NCBI GenBank assembly: GCA_040387515.1 | Contig: JAZKDP010000021.1 | Location: forward strand, 5,707-69,706 | Length of the DNA: 64,000 nucleotides | Direction of reading: 5' to 3' | From: Methylotenera_A sp040387515 | GTDB taxonomy: Bacteria > Pseudomonadota > Gammaproteobacteria > Burkholderiales > Methylophilaceae | Shown here: one piece after another, positions 1 to 8,522 of the stretch | How positions within the stretch are numbered: position 1 is the first letter of the stretch | Layout: each line of letters starts with the position of its first letter | Translations under genes and position numbers: made by a program | The notes under the pieces: model-generated | Told to the model about the DNA's origin: nothing | Database searches by the model: none | Seen by the model: the letters and a program-made list of their open reading frames with translations, nothing else

Positions 1-1
1 C

Positions 2-1000
2 GTTGCGTTTTACGATACGCAACACGGTTTATTAGCGCACGCGCTACATTCACAAGTTGCCATGCACGCAGAGTTCGGTGGCGTTGTACCAGAACTCGCG
101 TCGCGCGACCATATTCGCCGTGCTTTGCCATTAACGGAAATCGTATTAAAACAAGCCAACAAAACACTGGCAGATATTGACGGCATTGCTTACACACAAG
201 GTCCTGGTCTAGCTGGCGCATTACTGGTTGGTACTAGCATTGCGCAATCGCTGGCTTTTGCACTGAATATTCCCACCGTCGGCGTGCATCATTTAGAAGG
301 GCATTTACTTGCGCCTTTATTAGAAGCAAACCCACCCCAATTTCCATTTGTTGCGCTATTAGTTTCTGGCGGCCACAGCCAACTCATGCGGGTTGATGGT
401 ATCGGGCAATATCAATTACTCGGGGACACGCTAGATGATGCCGCGGGCGAAGCATTTGATAAGACGGCTAAGTTATTAGGCTTAGGTTATCCGGGTGGTC
501 CAGCGCTCGCGAAGTTGGCAGATCAGGGCAGCGCAAAATTTAAATTACCGCGCCCCATGCTGAATAGTGGCGATTTAAATTTCAGTTTTAGTGGTTTGAA
601 AACCGCCGTATTAACATTAGCCAATAAGAATCAACCGTTAACAGATGCTATTAAAGCCGATATTGCTTGGGAGTTTCAAGAAGCAGTGACCGAAATTCTT
701 ACCACCAAATGCATGAGCGCTTTGCGCGAAACTGGCTTGGATAGTTTAGTGGTTTCTGGCGGCGTAGGCGCTAACACAAGACTACGCGAGCGATTAAACG
801 CAGCGACTAAGCGTAAATTATGTAAAGTGAGCTATCCGCGCTTAGAGTTCTGTACCGATAACGGCGCGATGATTGCTTTTGCAGGAGCGATGAGACTAGA
901 AGCAACGCGCTTAGAGCAAGTTAAATCAGGAAAGCCACAACAAAATTATAGTGTTAGCGTCAAACCGAGATGGGATTTAGCTGAACTACATGCGCCATAA
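2..1000 (+). CDS. tsaD: tRNA N6-adenosine threonylcarbamoyltransferase TsaD, 5' end outside window
   Basis: TsaD transfers the threonylcarbamoyl group from TC-AMP to A37 of ANN-decoding tRNAs, together with TsaB and TsaE in the cytoplasm. The reading frame is open from base 2, so the gene begins upstream; the first in-frame ATG (62) is internal, because the residues before it (VAFYDTQHGLLAHALHSQVA) already match the family. Visible motifs are HAEFGG, the metal-binding HHLEGH, SGGH, FSFSGLKT, SGGVGAN and the C-terminal CTDNGAMIA with its metal-ligand Asp. The C-terminus is complete. It is convergent with plsY, with about 55 bp between the stops and no clear terminator. Confidence 0.97.
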   Translation, partial: VAFYDTQHGLLAHALHSQVAMHAEFGGVVPELASRDHIRRALPLTEIVLKQANKTLADIDGIAYTQGPGLAGALLVGTSIAQSLAFALNIPTVGVHHLEGHLLAPLLEANPPQFPFVALLVSGGHSQLMRVDGIGQYQLLGDTLDDAAGEAFDKTAKLLGLGYPGGPALAKLADQGSAKFKLPRPMLNSGDLNFSFSGLKTAVLTLANKNQPLTDAIKADIAWEFQEAVTEILTTKCMSALRETGLDSLVVSGGVGANTRLRERLNAATKRKLCKVSYPRLEFCTDNGAMIAFAGAMRLEATRLEQVKSGKPQQNYSVSVKPRWDLAELHAP

Positions 1001-1054
1001 CCTTATGACAACGAATAAAACTTAACAAATATTAAATGTTAAAAAATTAATCGC

Positions 1055-1672
1055 TTATTTTTTGCCAAAACCTGATTCTGTGCCTGCCAGCAATTTTTGA
1101 ATATTGCTTTTATGGCGCCAAACCAACATCACGGCAATCACAAACATCATGATCACGTAATCTTTATAAGGTAATAAAACCCACGCGTACAAAGGCGACA
1201 GAACTGCAGCAACAATCGCAGCCAATGAAGAATAACGCGAAATTGCAAATACAATTGCCCAAGTGATTAAAGCCGCCACACCTAGCATTAACGAGATTGC
1301 CAGCATGATTCCTAACGCAGTTGCCACACCCTTTCCGCCTTTAAAACGGTGAAAAATCGGGAATAAATGTCCGAAAAAAACCGCTAAGCCCACTGCAGCC
1401 ACAACCCACATCAACATACCAGATTGTAAAGCCAGCCAAACAGGCAGCCAGCCTTTAAATGCGTCGCCCAGCAAAGTTAGAATCGCCGGTAATTTTTTAC
1501 CGCTACGTGCAACGTTAGTCGCACCAATATTGCCGCTACCCACTGTGCGCGGGTCAGGCAAGCCGAATAACTTGCTAATCAAAATGCCAAACGCAATTGA
1601 GCCGATTAAATAAGCAGCTACAATCCAAACGATGGGCACAAGGGTGACGGGAATAAAACCTAACTCATTCAT
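1055..1672 (-). CDS. plsY: Glycerol-3-phosphate acyltransferase PlsY
   Basis: PlsY is the inner-membrane enzyme that acylates glycerol 3-phosphate from acyl-phosphate, the first step of phospholipid synthesis. The 205-residue product is the usual length, with about five membrane segments. The three conserved cytoplasmic motifs are visible: GSGNIGATNVAR near residue 47, KGGKGVAT near residue 113, and RHKSNIQKLLAGTE near the C-terminus. It is divergent from folB with only about 50 bp between the starts, so the two promoters must overlap. Nothing unusual is seen. Confidence 0.97.
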   Translation of the reverse strand: MNELGFIPVTLVPIVWIVAAYLIGSIAFGILISKLFGLPDPRTVGSGNIGATNVARSGKKLPAILTLLGDAFKGWLPVWLALQSGMLMWVVAAVGLAVFFGHLFPIFHRFKGGKGVATALGIMLAISLMLGVAALITWAIVFAISRYSSLAAIVAAVLSPLYAWVLLPYKDYVIMMFVIAVMLVWRHKSNIQKLLAGTESGFGKK

Positions 1673-1724
1673 ATTAAGATGCTCTAAAATCTAACTACAC
1701 ACATTCTAAACCATCGCAAAAATC

Positions 1725-2078
1725 ATGGACACCATATTTTTAGAGCAAGTAAAAGTACAAACCAAACTAGGCGTACCCGATTGGGAGCGTCTAGTCACGC
1801 AAACCATTGTTCTGGATATTGAAGTCAGCATCGATTTAAGCAAATCCTGCAAAAGCGATTCAATCCATGACACTGTCGACTACGGCGCTGTAGTGGCGCG
1901 TATACGCGAAACATTAAACCAGAATAGCTTTAAACTGGTAGAAGCTTTAGCAGAACATATTTGCCAATTGATTTTGAGTGAGTTTGGAGGGTTAAGTGTG
2001 AAAGTTAGAGTGGCTAAACCTGGAATATTGCCGGGGCTGAAGGCACTTGGTGTGATAATACAAAGGTATGCAAAATGA
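1725..2078 (+). CDS. folB: Dihydroneopterin aldolase FolB
   Basis: FolB cleaves 7,8-dihydroneopterin to 6-hydroxymethyl-dihydropterin in folate synthesis. The 117-residue chain has the standard family layout: the DWERL and DTVDYGAV segments, the catalytic-region LVEALAEHIC with the conserved Glu, and the VRVAKPG segment holding the conserved Lys. The stop codon overlaps the start of the next small gene by 4 bp (ATGA), so the two are translationally coupled. The plsY-folB divergent arrangement is common in proteobacteria. Confidence 0.95.
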   Translation: MDTIFLEQVKVQTKLGVPDWERLVTQTIVLDIEVSIDLSKSCKSDSIHDTVDYGAVVARIRETLNQNSFKLVEALAEHICQLILSEFGGLSVKVRVAKPGILPGLKALGVIIQRYAK

Positions 2079-2329
2079 TGACTATCTACAATGCGGCAAA
2101 TAGCATCGAAGCTTATTTGATTAAAAACTTGTTAGAACAGCAAGAAATCCCTGCCTATGTTTTTGGCGATTACTTACAAGGTGGCGTTGGCGAAATACCA
2201 GCTATGGGCTTGGTCACAGTGAATGTCAGCGATTCAGACTATACAAACGCCAAAGAAATCGTTGATACGTGGAATGCCGCCACGATCATTGAAAATTTCG
2301 ACACTGATTACAACTACATCCCAACTTAA
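2075..2329 (+). CDS. DUF2007 family small protein
   Basis: This 84-residue soluble protein belongs to the DUF2007 ('putative prokaryotic signal transducing protein') group. The family signature seen here is an N-terminal ANSIEAYLIKNLLEQ helix followed by a hydrophobic IPAYVFGDYLQGGVGEIP turn and a VTVNV strand. It resembles a PII-like or ACT-like small fold, but no biochemical function can be claimed. It overlaps folB by 4 bp, and its stop overlaps the stop of the convergent xerD gene. A second ATG three bases downstream is an equally good start. Confidence 0.8.
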   Translation: MMTIYNAANSIEAYLIKNLLEQQEIPAYVFGDYLQGGVGEIPAMGLVTVNVSDSDYTNAKEIVDTWNAATIIENFDTDYNYIPT

Positions 2330-3258
2330 CCGCGTGGGTGATGTACGCTGTGTAATTGTTTCAAGCGTTCGCGCGCCACATGCGTATAAATCTGCGTAGT
2401 CGAAATATCCGAATGTCCCAACAGCATCTGCACCACGCGCAAATCTGCGCCATGATTGAGCAAATGTGTGGCAAATGCATGGCGCAGCAGGTGCGGGCTC
2501 ATATGTTTAGTAATGCCAGCGATTAATGCATAGCGTTTGATCAAATACCAAAACGCTTGGCGCGTCATCATTTCTGCACGATTCGTCACAAAAAGCGCAT
2601 CGCACACCCGTTTCTGCAAAATTTCTGGTCGCGCATATTTGAGATATTTGTCAATCCAATCGGCCGCTTCTTCGCCCATCGGCACCAAACGCGTTTTGCT
2701 ACCTTTACCCGTCACGCGTACCACACCATCTTGCGTGCTGACTTCATTCACGTTTACCGTCACCAACTCTGAAACGCGCAAACCGCTAGCATAAAGCAAT
2801 TCCAACATCGCTCTATCGCGCAAACCAATGTGCTGGTTAACATTTGGCGCATTCAATAAATCGGTCACTTCTTGCTCATTTAAACTTTTGGGCAAACTGC
2901 GTGGTAATTTGGGCGATTCGATCTGTAGTGTTGGATCGGCTTCGATTAAATGTTCACGCAATGCATAACGATAAAATCGTCGCATGCTAGCAATTAATCG
3001 GCTAATACTGCGTGGTTTACTTTGTGGAAATTTAATCGCTAAATATTGTTGAATATCCGCTTGGCTGACGGAGAACAATCGAGTTTGCTGCTTGCTCAAC
3101 CAAGCATTAAATTGGCTTAAGTCGGCACGATAGCTTTCTAATGTATTTTTAGCTAAACCATCTTCCAGCCAGAGATGGTCAATAAACGTATCAATTTGGC
3201 TTGCGCCGTTAATCTCTGCTTTATTTTTATCGGCGGTATCAGTAGTGCTATCTATCAA
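2326..3258 (-). CDS. xerD: Tyrosine recombinase XerD
   Basis: XerD acts with XerC at dif to resolve chromosome dimers. The 310-residue chain has an N-terminal SAM-like core-binding domain (about 22-105) and a C-terminal catalytic domain carrying R161 (GLRVSEL), K185, H256-x-x-R259 (HLLRH), H282 (LGHSD) and the nucleophile Y291 (IYTHV). It is slightly longer than the usual ~298 residues because of a polar N-terminal extension of about 20 residues. A start within that extension is possible. It overlaps the upstream ogt-like gene by 4 bp. This is a housekeeping gene, unrelated in sequence to the three large recombinases at 50-55 kb. Confidence 0.94.
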   Translation of the reverse strand: MIDSTTDTADKNKAEINGASQIDTFIDHLWLEDGLAKNTLESYRADLSQFNAWLSKQQTRLFSVSQADIQQYLAIKFPQSKPRSISRLIASMRRFYRYALREHLIEADPTLQIESPKLPRSLPKSLNEQEVTDLLNAPNVNQHIGLRDRAMLELLYASGLRVSELVTVNVNEVSTQDGVVRVTGKGSKTRLVPMGEEAADWIDKYLKYARPEILQKRVCDALFVTNRAEMMTRQAFWYLIKRYALIAGITKHMSPHLLRHAFATHLLNHGADLRVVQMLLGHSDISTTQIYTHVARERLKQLHSVHHPRG

Positions 3259-3821
3259 GCTAATGTGCCTTTTTCGGCCACTTTTGCTTTAACTTTTTTA
3301 GTTTTTGGACTCGGTTTAATCAACACGCCTTCATGTTTAAGCAGCCATTTTTTAATTTTAATACCGTCTTTATTGCCCTGCATAAATCCGCCCAAGCCAT
3401 TTTTTGCCACTACTCGATGGCAAGGAATCACCAAGGGTAAATTATTCGCGCCGCAAGCATTGGCGACTGCGCGCGGACCAGAACCAATCTGCTGGGCGAT
3501 TTCGCCATAAGTGAGCACTCGCCCACAAGGAATCGCGCTAATCGCTTTCCATACACGGCGTTGAAATGGCGTGCCTTTGTAAATAAGTGGCAAATTAAAA
3601 TCGTTATGTGCGTTGGCAAAATAGGCGGCAATTTGGTTGGCAACCTGCGACGTTAATTTATGTACGGCTGGTTTGGCATCATGCTGATGAGACAGCAACT
3701 CAATGGCAACTTGTACGCCTTGTATCGCAATTCCAACCGCACCAAATGGTGCAGTCACTATCGCATCGTATTGTAATGGGCGCTTGTTTTTTGTAGCTTG
3801 CGATAGGCTTTTATTTTGCAT
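3255..3821 (-). CDS. ogt: Methylated-DNA--[protein]-cysteine S-methyltransferase (Ogt/MGMT)
   Basis: This suicide repair enzyme takes methyl or alkyl groups from O6-alkylguanine onto its own cysteine. The acceptor is C134 in the IPCHRVV motif. The preceding helix-turn-helix region (TPFQRRVWKAISAIPCGRVLTYGEIA) and NACGANN segment are typical. Residues after about 168 form a short Lys-rich tail not needed by the family. The gene is coupled to xerD by a 4-bp overlap, which is a local arrangement and does not by itself indicate shared function. Confidence 0.93.
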   Translation of the reverse strand: MQNKSLSQATKNKRPLQYDAIVTAPFGAVGIAIQGVQVAIELLSHQHDAKPAVHKLTSQVANQIAAYFANAHNDFNLPLIYKGTPFQRRVWKAISAIPCGRVLTYGEIAQQIGSGPRAVANACGANNLPLVIPCHRVVAKNGLGGFMQGNKDGIKIKKWLLKHEGVLIKPSPKTKKVKAKVAEKGTLA

Positions 3822-3897
3822 ACGCTAATTTAACTTAAACCTTAAAGCGAAAGCAATAAAAACAGTGAAAGCAAATTAAAAAGCAAAAACAAAATAA

Positions 3898-3932
3898 AAA
3901 AGCCTTAAACAATTTACATTGTATAAGGCTTT
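3898..3932 (-). terminator. Rho-independent terminator after rplS
   Basis: On the minus strand AAAGCCTTA pairs with TAAGGCTTT (inner arms ACAAT/ATTGT), followed by a run of T. It lies about 45 bp past the rplS stop and closes the rpsP-rimM-trmD-rplS operon. The A-rich run on the other side could also let it stop transcription from the plus strand. Confidence 0.85.
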
Positions 3933-3979
3933 AAAATATCCAGTAAAAACCTTACTGAATACAACAACTATTCTGCTGT

Positions 3980-4375
3980 TTACGCTTTAACTTCTGGCGC
4001 CAGCACTTCTCTTTCACGCACTACTAATTTTTCTTTAATACGTGCAGATTTACCTGAACGCTCACGCAAGTAGTACAGTTTTGCACGGCGTACATCACCA
4101 CGGCGTTTCACTTCAATTGATGCGATTAACGGTGAGTAAGTTTGGAATGTACGCTCTACACCTTCACCAGATGAGATTTTACGCACGATGAATGATGAGT
4201 TAAGGCCACGATTGCGAATCGCGATTACAACACCTTCATAAGCCTGCACACGTTTACGTGTACCTTCCACAACGTTTACACCAACCACTACGGTATCGCC
4301 TGGGGCGAAAGTTGGAATGGTTTTGCCTAAACGCGCAATTTCTTCCGTTTCTAACATTTTAATAATATCTGCCAC
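3980..4375 (-). CDS. rplS: 50S ribosomal protein L19
   Basis: L19 sits at the interface of the ribosomal subunits. The 131-residue chain is slightly longer than the E. coli protein. It shows the typical PGDTVVVGVNVVEG segment, the RVQAYEGVVIA strand, and the C-terminal VRRAKLYYLRERSGKSARIKE block. The last ten or so residues (VREREVLAPEVKA) are a small C-terminal addition. It is the final gene of the S16-RimM-TrmD-L19 operon, a conserved bacterial order, and lies 16 bp after trmD. Confidence 0.98.
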   Translation of the reverse strand: MADIIKMLETEEIARLGKTIPTFAPGDTVVVGVNVVEGTRKRVQAYEGVVIAIRNRGLNSSFIVRKISSGEGVERTFQTYSPLIASIEVKRRGDVRRAKLYYLRERSGKSARIKEKLVVREREVLAPEVKA

Positions 4376-4391
4376 TTTGTGCTCCTTTTAA

Positions 4392-5150
4392 TTATGAAGA
4401 TGCTTGTTCCTGCTCTCTAATACCTTCTTGTAGCAGCCGAGCTTCCTCTTTCGTCAACGACCTTGCGGCCAATAAATCAGGGCGTTTCGCCCTTGTTAGC
4501 AACAACGATTGTTTTAATCGCCATTCTCTAATCTTTGCATGGTTGCCAGACAACAATACTTCCGGCACCTTTTTACTTTCATATTCTTCTGGCCGGGTGT
4601 AGTGCGGATAATCCAGCAAGCCGTTCACAAACGAATCTTCTATTGCGGAATCTGCATCACCCAACACACCTGGCAATTGCCTTACAACTGCATCTATTAA
4701 CGCCATGGCGGGTAATTCGCCGCCACTTAATACATAATCACCAATCGATATTTCTTCATCTACCAGTGCGCTTAACAAGCGCTCATCTACACCTTCGTAG
4801 CGACTTGCCAGCAATATCAAGCCTTGCTGCTGGCTTAATTGCATCACCTTTTGGTGACTTAACGGCGTACCACGCGGCGACAAATGAATCACATGCGATT
4901 TAATACCTAAAGCCGCTTGATTTTTTTTCGCTAAATCAATCGATTTTTCCAGCGGTTCCGCCAACATCACCATGCCAGGGCCACCACCATAAGGCCTGTC
5001 ATCGACAGTTTTGTGATTATCCTTGGTAAAATCCCGTGGGTTAATCACGTTTAAATCATAAATCTTGCGTTCTAATGCGCGTGATGTAATGCCATATTGG
5101 CTAATTGCATCAAACATATCGGGAAACAAGCTAATAACATCAAAGCGCAT
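4392..5150 (-). CDS. trmD: tRNA (guanine-N1)-methyltransferase TrmD
   Basis: TrmD methylates G37 of tRNAs with SAM, preventing +1 frameshifts. The 252-residue chain matches the family length. The trefoil-knot SAM site is visible as LSPRGTPLSHQ, LLASRYEGVDERLL and EISIGDYVLSGGELPAM, followed by the YPHYTRPEEY segment used in tRNA binding. It is the third gene of the ribosomal operon, 20 bp after rimM. Confidence 0.98.
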   Translation of the reverse strand: MRFDVISLFPDMFDAISQYGITSRALERKIYDLNVINPRDFTKDNHKTVDDRPYGGGPGMVMLAEPLEKSIDLAKKNQAALGIKSHVIHLSPRGTPLSHQKVMQLSQQQGLILLASRYEGVDERLLSALVDEEISIGDYVLSGGELPAMALIDAVVRQLPGVLGDADSAIEDSFVNGLLDYPHYTRPEEYESKKVPEVLLSGNHAKIREWRLKQSLLLTRAKRPDLLAARSLTKEEARLLQEGIREQEQASS

Positions 5151-5170
5151 TTTATTTTAGATGCTGAATG

Positions 5171-5710
5171 CTAAAAATCTGCATCCCAATCGACTAACAT
5201 GGTTTTTGCAGCTAAATCCACATCCAAAATAACGTGTGGCGTAAATGGAATTAAGCGTTCTCGCTCACCGTTCAATTGTCCGCTATTTACAACAATCACA
5301 TCATTTGCACCTGTTTCAAACACATCAGCAATTTGTCCAAACACTACATCTTGCTTGTTTTTAACCGTTAATCCGATTAAGTCAGACCAGTAATATTCAT
5401 TTTCTGCAGCTTCAGGTAGCGCATCTCGCGGTACTGCCACCTGCTGACCTTTGCAAGCAAGCGCCGCATCGCGATCATCTATGCCTTGCAACTTTACAAC
5501 CAACACATCGTTATGTATTTTTGCTTCGATGACATCTAACTCGCGCCAGTTGCCGTCTTTGCCAATCCACCAAGTGTCGTAATCAAACAAGCTATCCATT
5601 GTTTCGGTATCAGGCAGCACTTTAAGCCAGCCAAAAACGCCGTAGGGCGCAACTATGCGCCCCATGACTACCAAATTGCTTGATTCTAAATTATTTGCTA
5701 CCAAAGCCAT
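5171..5710 (-). CDS. rimM: 16S rRNA processing/ribosome maturation factor RimM
   Basis: RimM assists maturation of the 30S head and binds S19. The 179-residue protein has the N-terminal RimM barrel starting at VVMGRIVAPYGVFGWLKV and a C-terminal PRC-like barrel containing YYWSDLIGLTV and IPFTPHVILDVDL. It ends in the usual MLVDWDADF. About ten extra residues precede the conserved core, so the precise start is slightly uncertain. It sits in the conserved S16-RimM-TrmD-L19 operon. Confidence 0.96.
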   Translation of the reverse strand: MALVANNLESSNLVVMGRIVAPYGVFGWLKVLPDTETMDSLFDYDTWWIGKDGNWRELDVIEAKIHNDVLVVKLQGIDDRDAALACKGQQVAVPRDALPEAAENEYYWSDLIGLTVKNKQDVVFGQIADVFETGANDVIVVNSGQLNGERERLIPFTPHVILDVDLAAKTMLVDWDADF

Positions 5711-5765
5711 CGCTTAAACCAACCTTAAGCTTGAGAAAAGAAGCTTAGTAGAAATAAAATTGAGA

Positions 5766-6224
5766 CTAAGCGTCAGCTGCAGGAGTTTCTGCTGGTGCTT
5801 CAGCAACTTCCGCTGCTGCAGCCTCAGCCGCTTTCGCAGCCTCTGCAGCTTTTTCCGCGTCAGCGGCAGCTTTAGCATCTGCAGCAGCTTTTACTTTTGC
5901 TGCTTCTAATGCGGCTGCTTTCGCTTTTGCAGCATCTGCTTTAGCCGCATCTTTAGCTTTAGCCGCTAATGCCGCTTCTGGGCCTTTAGCATGCGTTTTT
6001 ACTAAACGCGCAACAGTGTCAGACAATTGTGCGCCGTTGCCAGTCCAAAAACTAACGCGTGCAGCATCAATACGCAAACCTTCTGCATTAGCCTTAGCTG
6101 ATGGGTTATAAAAACCAACACGCTCAATAAAGCGACCGTCACGACGATTGCGTGAATCAGCTACTACTACATTGTAAAATGGGCTCTTTTTAGAACCACC
6201 ACGAGATAAACGAATCACTACCAT
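5766..6224 (-). CDS. rpsP: 30S ribosomal protein S16 with long Ala-rich C-terminal tail
   Basis: S16 is a primary 16S rRNA-binding protein. The N-terminal ~80 residues are a typical S16 (VVIRLSRGGSKKSPFYNVVV, RFIERVGFYNP, then the region near TGNGAQLSDTVARL). Residues from about 85 to 152 form an extension composed almost only of Ala, Lys, Glu, Asp and Val, making the chain nearly twice the usual length. The tail is probably an extended charged helix. Short Ala-rich S16 tails are known in some proteobacteria, but this one is long. It is the first gene of the operon, preceded by an AAGAG-type ribosome site. Confidence 0.96.
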   Translation of the reverse strand: MVVIRLSRGGSKKSPFYNVVVADSRNRRDGRFIERVGFYNPSAKANAEGLRIDAARVSFWTGNGAQLSDTVARLVKTHAKGPEAALAAKAKDAAKADAAKAKAAALEAAKVKAAADAKAAADAEKAAEAAKAAEAAAAEVAEAPAETPAADA

Positions 6225-6360
6225 AGCTATATTTCTCTTTAATAGAAAAGGTTATGCAGAAAGGCGCGGATTATACTTGAAAAACTAGAATATTGACAAG
6301 TAAAATATTTAGGCAAGCTAAACTTTACGCACTTAAAACAGTTAATTTAATAACGATTGA

Positions 6361-6987
6361 TTAACGGTTTCTACGATATTCCAGCGCCATACTAACCAGT
6401 TCGTGTTGTTTTTGCACATCCATCTTCTTAAATGCATTCTTAATATACTGCCGCACGGTTTCAGTACTAATACCCATTACTTCTGATACTTCTTTGGTAC
6501 CTCTACGCTCAGTTAATAACACAACGCACTCAACCTCACGGCGTGATAGATTAAATTCTGCACTTAATCTATCTGTCCAGTACTCATAATTTAAGCTTAA
6601 ATCTTTCACTAAAATCAATACACTATGGCCATCTCTACGCTCGTCTACTTGCTTTTGCATACGACTGATTGAAAGATAATATGGCTTAGGATGCTGACTG
6701 CGATGCACGTAAATGCTTATGGAATTTTCTTGCGTGTGGTTCGCATCAATTGCAATGCGTATCGCATTTTGTAAGCGCGTATTATCTGGCACTAAATCTG
6801 CGGTTAATTGTTGATTAAGAACACGAAGACCATGCTGGTTTTTAAGTAACACCTCCGCCGCGCTTGATGCAAATAAAACTTCTGCACGGCTAGAAACAAT
6901 AAGCAAGGCTTGGCCCAAATGTGCCAAGCCTTGCTCTAGCATTTTTATGCGCCAACTATCATCTTGGTTTGATTGACTGACACTCAT
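6361..6987 (-). CDS. LuxR-type transcriptional regulator with PAS-like N-terminus
   Basis: The 208-residue protein ends in a LuxR/GerE helix-turn-helix (about 145-205) with the pattern LSRREVECVVLL, KEVSEVMGISTETVRQYI and NAFKKMDV. The N-terminal half (ALLIVSSRAEVLFASSAAEVLL) looks like a PAS-type sensor, but no cofactor residues can be identified. No receiver-domain aspartate is present, so it is not a standard two-component response regulator. It stands alone between rpsP and queC. Its target and signal are unknown. Confidence 0.82.
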   Translation of the reverse strand: MSVSQSNQDDSWRIKMLEQGLAHLGQALLIVSSRAEVLFASSAAEVLLKNQHGLRVLNQQLTADLVPDNTRLQNAIRIAIDANHTQENSISIYVHRSQHPKPYYLSISRMQKQVDERRDGHSVLILVKDLSLNYEYWTDRLSAEFNLSRREVECVVLLTERRGTKEVSEVMGISTETVRQYIKNAFKKMDVQKQHELVSMALEYRRNR

Positions 6988-7077
6988 TATTTTATTGCCA
7001 CCCAGACAAGGGAAAACAAACTATAACGCAATGGAATTATTAAGCAACTTAATAATAAGACTTTAATAATTAAGGCG

Positions 7078-7758
7078 TTATAACACACCGCTATAACGGG
7101 TCGGATCCTGTATATTGGCTTGGACAAAACCATCGCGGCGCAAACGGCAAGAATCACACTTTCCACAGGCGCGACCTAAATCATCGGCCTGATAACAAGA
7201 AACTGTCATCGCATAATCTACACCCAGTTGCGTACCCAAGCTGATTATTTGCCCTTTAGTCATATCGATTAACGGCGCATGTATGGTAATTTTCTGGCCT
7301 TCTACCGCACTTTTGGTCGCCAAATTGGCCATTTGCTGAAACGCAGCCACATATTCACCGCGACAATCTGGATAACCTGAATAATCTAATGCATTCACAC
7401 CAATAAAAATATCTTGTGCGCCCAACACCTCTGCCCAAGCCAAGCTTAATGACAGCATAATCGTGTTGCGCGCAGGCACGTAGGTGACTGGAATACCTAC
7501 CGTTTCTGACACCGGGACATCAATGGCGTTATCCGTTAATGCTGAGCCGCCAAATAAACTTAAATCTAAATGTGCTGTTTTGTGTGTGATTGCGCCTAGC
7601 TTCAAGGCGACATTATTGGCCGCCTGTAATTCAGCAATATGGCGCTGATGGTAATCTAAACTTAAGCAATAGCAATCAAAACCTTGTGATTTTGCAATCG
7701 CCAAACAAGTAGCAGAATCCAGTCCACCAGAAAGTAAAACAACCGCTTTTTTTGTCAT
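7078..7758 (-). CDS. queC: 7-cyano-7-deazaguanine synthase QueC
   Basis: QueC converts 7-carboxy-7-deazaguanine to preQ0, using ATP and ammonia, in queuosine synthesis. The PP-loop ATP motif SGGLDSATCLA is near residue 10, and the C-terminal zinc site is CxxxxxxxxCxxCxxC (ACGKCDSCRLRR). The 226-residue length is normal. It overlaps queE by 4 bp. No preQ1 riboswitch was recognised upstream of the pair. Confidence 0.97.
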   Translation of the reverse strand: MTKKAVVLLSGGLDSATCLAIAKSQGFDCYCLSLDYHQRHIAELQAANNVALKLGAITHKTAHLDLSLFGGSALTDNAIDVPVSETVGIPVTYVPARNTIMLSLSLAWAEVLGAQDIFIGVNALDYSGYPDCRGEYVAAFQQMANLATKSAVEGQKITIHAPLIDMTKGQIISLGTQLGVDYAMTVSCYQADDLGRACGKCDSCRLRRDGFVQANIQDPTRYSGVL

Positions 7759-8393
7759 ACGCCTTGCTTTTCACCCCATAAAATTTTATGTAATTGAATT
7801 TGCATGCGCACCTGCAGTTTGTCGGCCAAAACCCAAGCTGCCAACTCATTAGCAGCCAGCTCATTAAAACTGGGTGAGAATAACACAGGGCATTTTTCAA
7901 CCAATTTGAGTTCAATTAGTTTAGCTTTTGCCCAATCATAATCGGCCCGATTGCACAGCACGAATTTAATCTCATCGCTAGGTTTAATATGCGCCAAATT
8001 GCTCCAAAGATTCTTTTTCTCTTCATTTGAAGCAGGCGTTTTAATATCCAATATAATGGACACGCGCTTATCAACTGGCACAATGTCCATGGCGCCACCG
8101 GTCTCAAGCGATACGCTGTAGCCTGCATCACACAAAGACTTTAATAAATCATGGCATTGCTTTTGTGCCAACGGCTCGCCACCCGTCACGGTCACATAGC
8201 GCGTACCAAATTCAGCTACTTTGACTAAAATATCCGCAACTTCCATATTGGATCCACCGCTAAAAGCATATTCGGTATCACAATATGTGCAACGCATTGG
8301 ACAACCCGTCAAGCGCACAAACACCGTAGGGAGACCAAATCTGCTGGTTTCACCTTGCAATGAGTAAAATATTTCGTAAATTTTTAAAGCCAT
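7755..8393 (-). CDS. queE: 7-carboxy-7-deazaguanine synthase QueE
   Basis: QueE is a radical-SAM enzyme that converts carboxytetrahydropterin to 7-carboxy-7-deazaguanine. The cluster-binding motif CPMRCTYC (CX3CX2C) lies near residue 31, followed by the TGGEPLAQ motif. The 212-residue length is typical. It is the first gene of a queE-queC pair. In many betaproteobacteria this pair directly follows tolB-pal-cpoB; here two lipid-modifying genes lie between. Confidence 0.96.
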   Translation of the reverse strand: MALKIYEIFYSLQGETSRFGLPTVFVRLTGCPMRCTYCDTEYAFSGGSNMEVADILVKVAEFGTRYVTVTGGEPLAQKQCHDLLKSLCDAGYSVSLETGGAMDIVPVDKRVSIILDIKTPASNEEKKNLWSNLAHIKPSDEIKFVLCNRADYDWAKAKLIELKLVEKCPVLFSPSFNELAANELAAWVLADKLQVRMQIQLHKILWGEKQGV

Positions 8394-8420
8394 TAGTTTT
8401 AACTACTTAAATTAAAGCAA

Positions 8421-8443
8421 AACGCCAACATTATGTTGGCGTT
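8421..8443 (-). terminator. Rho-independent terminator after eptA-like gene
   Basis: Arms AACGCCAACA and TGTTGGCGTT pair perfectly over ten bases with a three-base loop. On the minus strand the hairpin is followed by a T-rich stretch (TTTTGCTTT). It lies 80 bp past the EptA-like stop and 28 bp before queE, so it separates the lipid-modifying genes from the que genes. Confidence 0.88.
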
Positions 8444-8522
8444 ATTTTACCGCGAAAAGTCTAAAAAATTGATGATTAACAACACATAGTAAATATCACC
8501 AAAAAATGTTTATTGATTATTT

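Noticed and set aside
8394..8522. preQ1 riboswitch before queE-queC
   Set aside because: The only structure is the terminator hairpin at 8421-8443; no preQ1 aptamer pattern was recognised.
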